64,000 bases of DNA from Ptychodera flava (taxonomy: Eukaryota; Hemichordata; Enteropneusta; Ptychoderidae): positions 7,189,001 through 7,253,000 of the forward strand of contig NC_091932.1 in NCBI RefSeq assembly GCF_041260155.1, read 5' to 3'. This document shows positions 62,562 through 64,000 of the stretch, piece by piece. The notes under the pieces are model-generated. The model had not been told where the DNA came from and ran no database searches. It was given only the letters and a program-made list of their open reading frames with translations. Position numbers and translations under genes: made by a program. The stretch's first letter is position 1, and every line of letters begins with the position of its first letter.

Positions 62562-64000
62562 ATTAACCATACAGTTTCACTGCCACTTATATGAGAGGAT
62601 GATTCTATGTCACGTACTACTTGATATGTGGAGACTGGTTTCTGTCATTTTTACACCGTGTATATACCATACAGAAGACTATCCTCTGAGGATCCATATA
62701 CAAAGTCACCAAAAATTTAAGCACATTGAATTTCATTTTAAGCAATATTCAAGGTCTTTTTGAGTTTCAAACACCATTTTCCAGAGATCATTTTTATAAT
62801 ATATAACCATGTACCATTTCACCAATATCATGTTTGATTATCTTGTCTTTGGAAACTTGAAGGCATGTTATCAATTTTCAAGGACTTTCCAGGAGAATTT
62901 GAATTTGAAGTCTTTTCAAGAGCATATAGACTAGCTGTGCATTCAGATTTGCTGTTGACAACTTAGTACATGGAAGCGACAACATGGCTACTTCAATCAT
63001 TCCAACTTGCCGCTGAACTCAAAGAGATTACCATTTTGGAGTATTACCAGTTCCATACACTGTGCCTTCAGTCTGTGTTTGGTTTGGTATTAGCGGAGAC
63101 CCATAAAAGACTGAATTTTTAAGTCAATGATGAGATTGATCACACTCCAAATGATTTAAGTTGTTCAGCTCTACAAGCAGACATATCAACTACCTAGAGA
63201 TATATCATAATTCACACTGATTTGTGCCTTCAGATTTCTGCATAAAACAAATTCGTTGTATCTGTTTGACTCCCTATATACCCGTACAGAAGCACCTAAA
63301 CTGTGAATTCTAAAACATGCTTCTTTGTAGAGTCAGTTCTCATTTCCAGTTTTGAATAATGACGACTAAGTGAGGATATAGCAATTTTTATCATTCTTAA
63401 ATTTTGGACAGCCAACCACACAGAATTGCTAACAAGGAAATAGGGCAACTGGTCACATTTGGTACTGCAAAACAACAAGTACTGAATTTTACTTTGGACA
63501 TTACAAACAAACAAATTTACATCTACACTGGACGATGCATGACCTCATCAGTTAGTCATAACTTGCCCAACAAAAACATGGCCTTTATAATGCATGCAGA
63601 GATTGATATTTTCAAGGTTATGTAGTTGCAATGTTGATGTTATTCATTCAATGTCTTTTGCATTTTCACTACATATCAAAAACCAATGTATTTTCTGTTT
63701 CCAAGTTGCATTAAAATTAATGTGAAATTTCAAACGCACTTTCAGAATTTTTTTGTATTGAAAACACAAAAGCACCGCCCTAAAGATTACATTATGAAAA
63801 TTCCAGCATTTTTTGAACCAACCTTACTGAAGTGAATCTCAGTACTAAGTTTCAAAGCGGTTTCAGAGATGAATGTTTTTTGACTAAAAACACAAAAAAT
63901 TACCCCAAAAGTGCAAATATGGAAATTTAACGACAATTTGAACAACATGATTTAAGTCACCCCAATCAACATGCATACCAAATTTCAAACCACTCAAACA
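62562..64000. other. Unassigned AT-rich sequence
   Basis: No exon or repeat family was recognised up to the end of the window. From about 63660 the sequence has blocks such as GAAATTTCAAAC and AACACAAAA(A/G) that recur loosely, perhaps the edge of another repeat. Confidence 0.4.

Overview
This is eukaryotic, repeat-dense, AT-rich DNA. It has spliced host exons with GT/AG borders, long introns, many transposable-element copies and simple repeats, and no operons. The repeat content and a TRIP12-like ubiquitin-ligase gene suggest a marine invertebrate, perhaps a non-vertebrate deuterostome such as a hemichordate or amphioxus. That placement is inference.

Layout. From about 1.25 to 14.3 kb, exons of a TRIP12-like gene (HECT E3 ligase family) lie on the + strand. 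Their introns hold a hairpin MITE family, a Helitron-like element and tandem repeats. No HECT-domain exon was found, so the gene is partial, diverged or decayed here. From 16 to 23.6 kb there are a MITE with 9-bp target duplications, a second Helitron-like subfamily with a ~230-bp tandem array and a CACTA-like MITE inside it, a LINE tail, a hAT-like MITE and a decayed Ty3/Gypsy fossil. From 28.2 to 31.3 kb a LINE is split by a Helitron-like element whose removal restores the LINE reading frame exactly.

From 32.7 to 45.2 kb lies a BEL/Pao-type LTR element on the - strand, with LTRs that look identical and a 5-bp target duplication. A 6.3-kb foldback element (38383-44680) is inserted in its gag region. 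The foldback has ~2.3-kb near-identical inverted arms built of ~400-bp tandem subunits. From 45.4 to 57.4 kb there are LINE 3' fragments, a possible small two-exon host gene at 52.2-52.9 kb, an old duplication and an inverted pair of interspersed repeats. From 57.4 to 64 kb the sequence is mostly unassigned except for a third full Helitron-like copy (61096-62561, reverse).

Most notable are three things. (1) A family of HINE/Helentron-like non-autonomous elements, with four long copies and one solo end. They carry asymmetric terminal inverted repeats, a 3' hairpin, a (GTCC)n tract and a 150-bp tandem array, and insert between T and T without duplication. (2) The nested foldback element. (3) The TRIP12-like gene, with matching splice phases but missing conserved segments. 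All calls come from reading the sequence; no database search was run.
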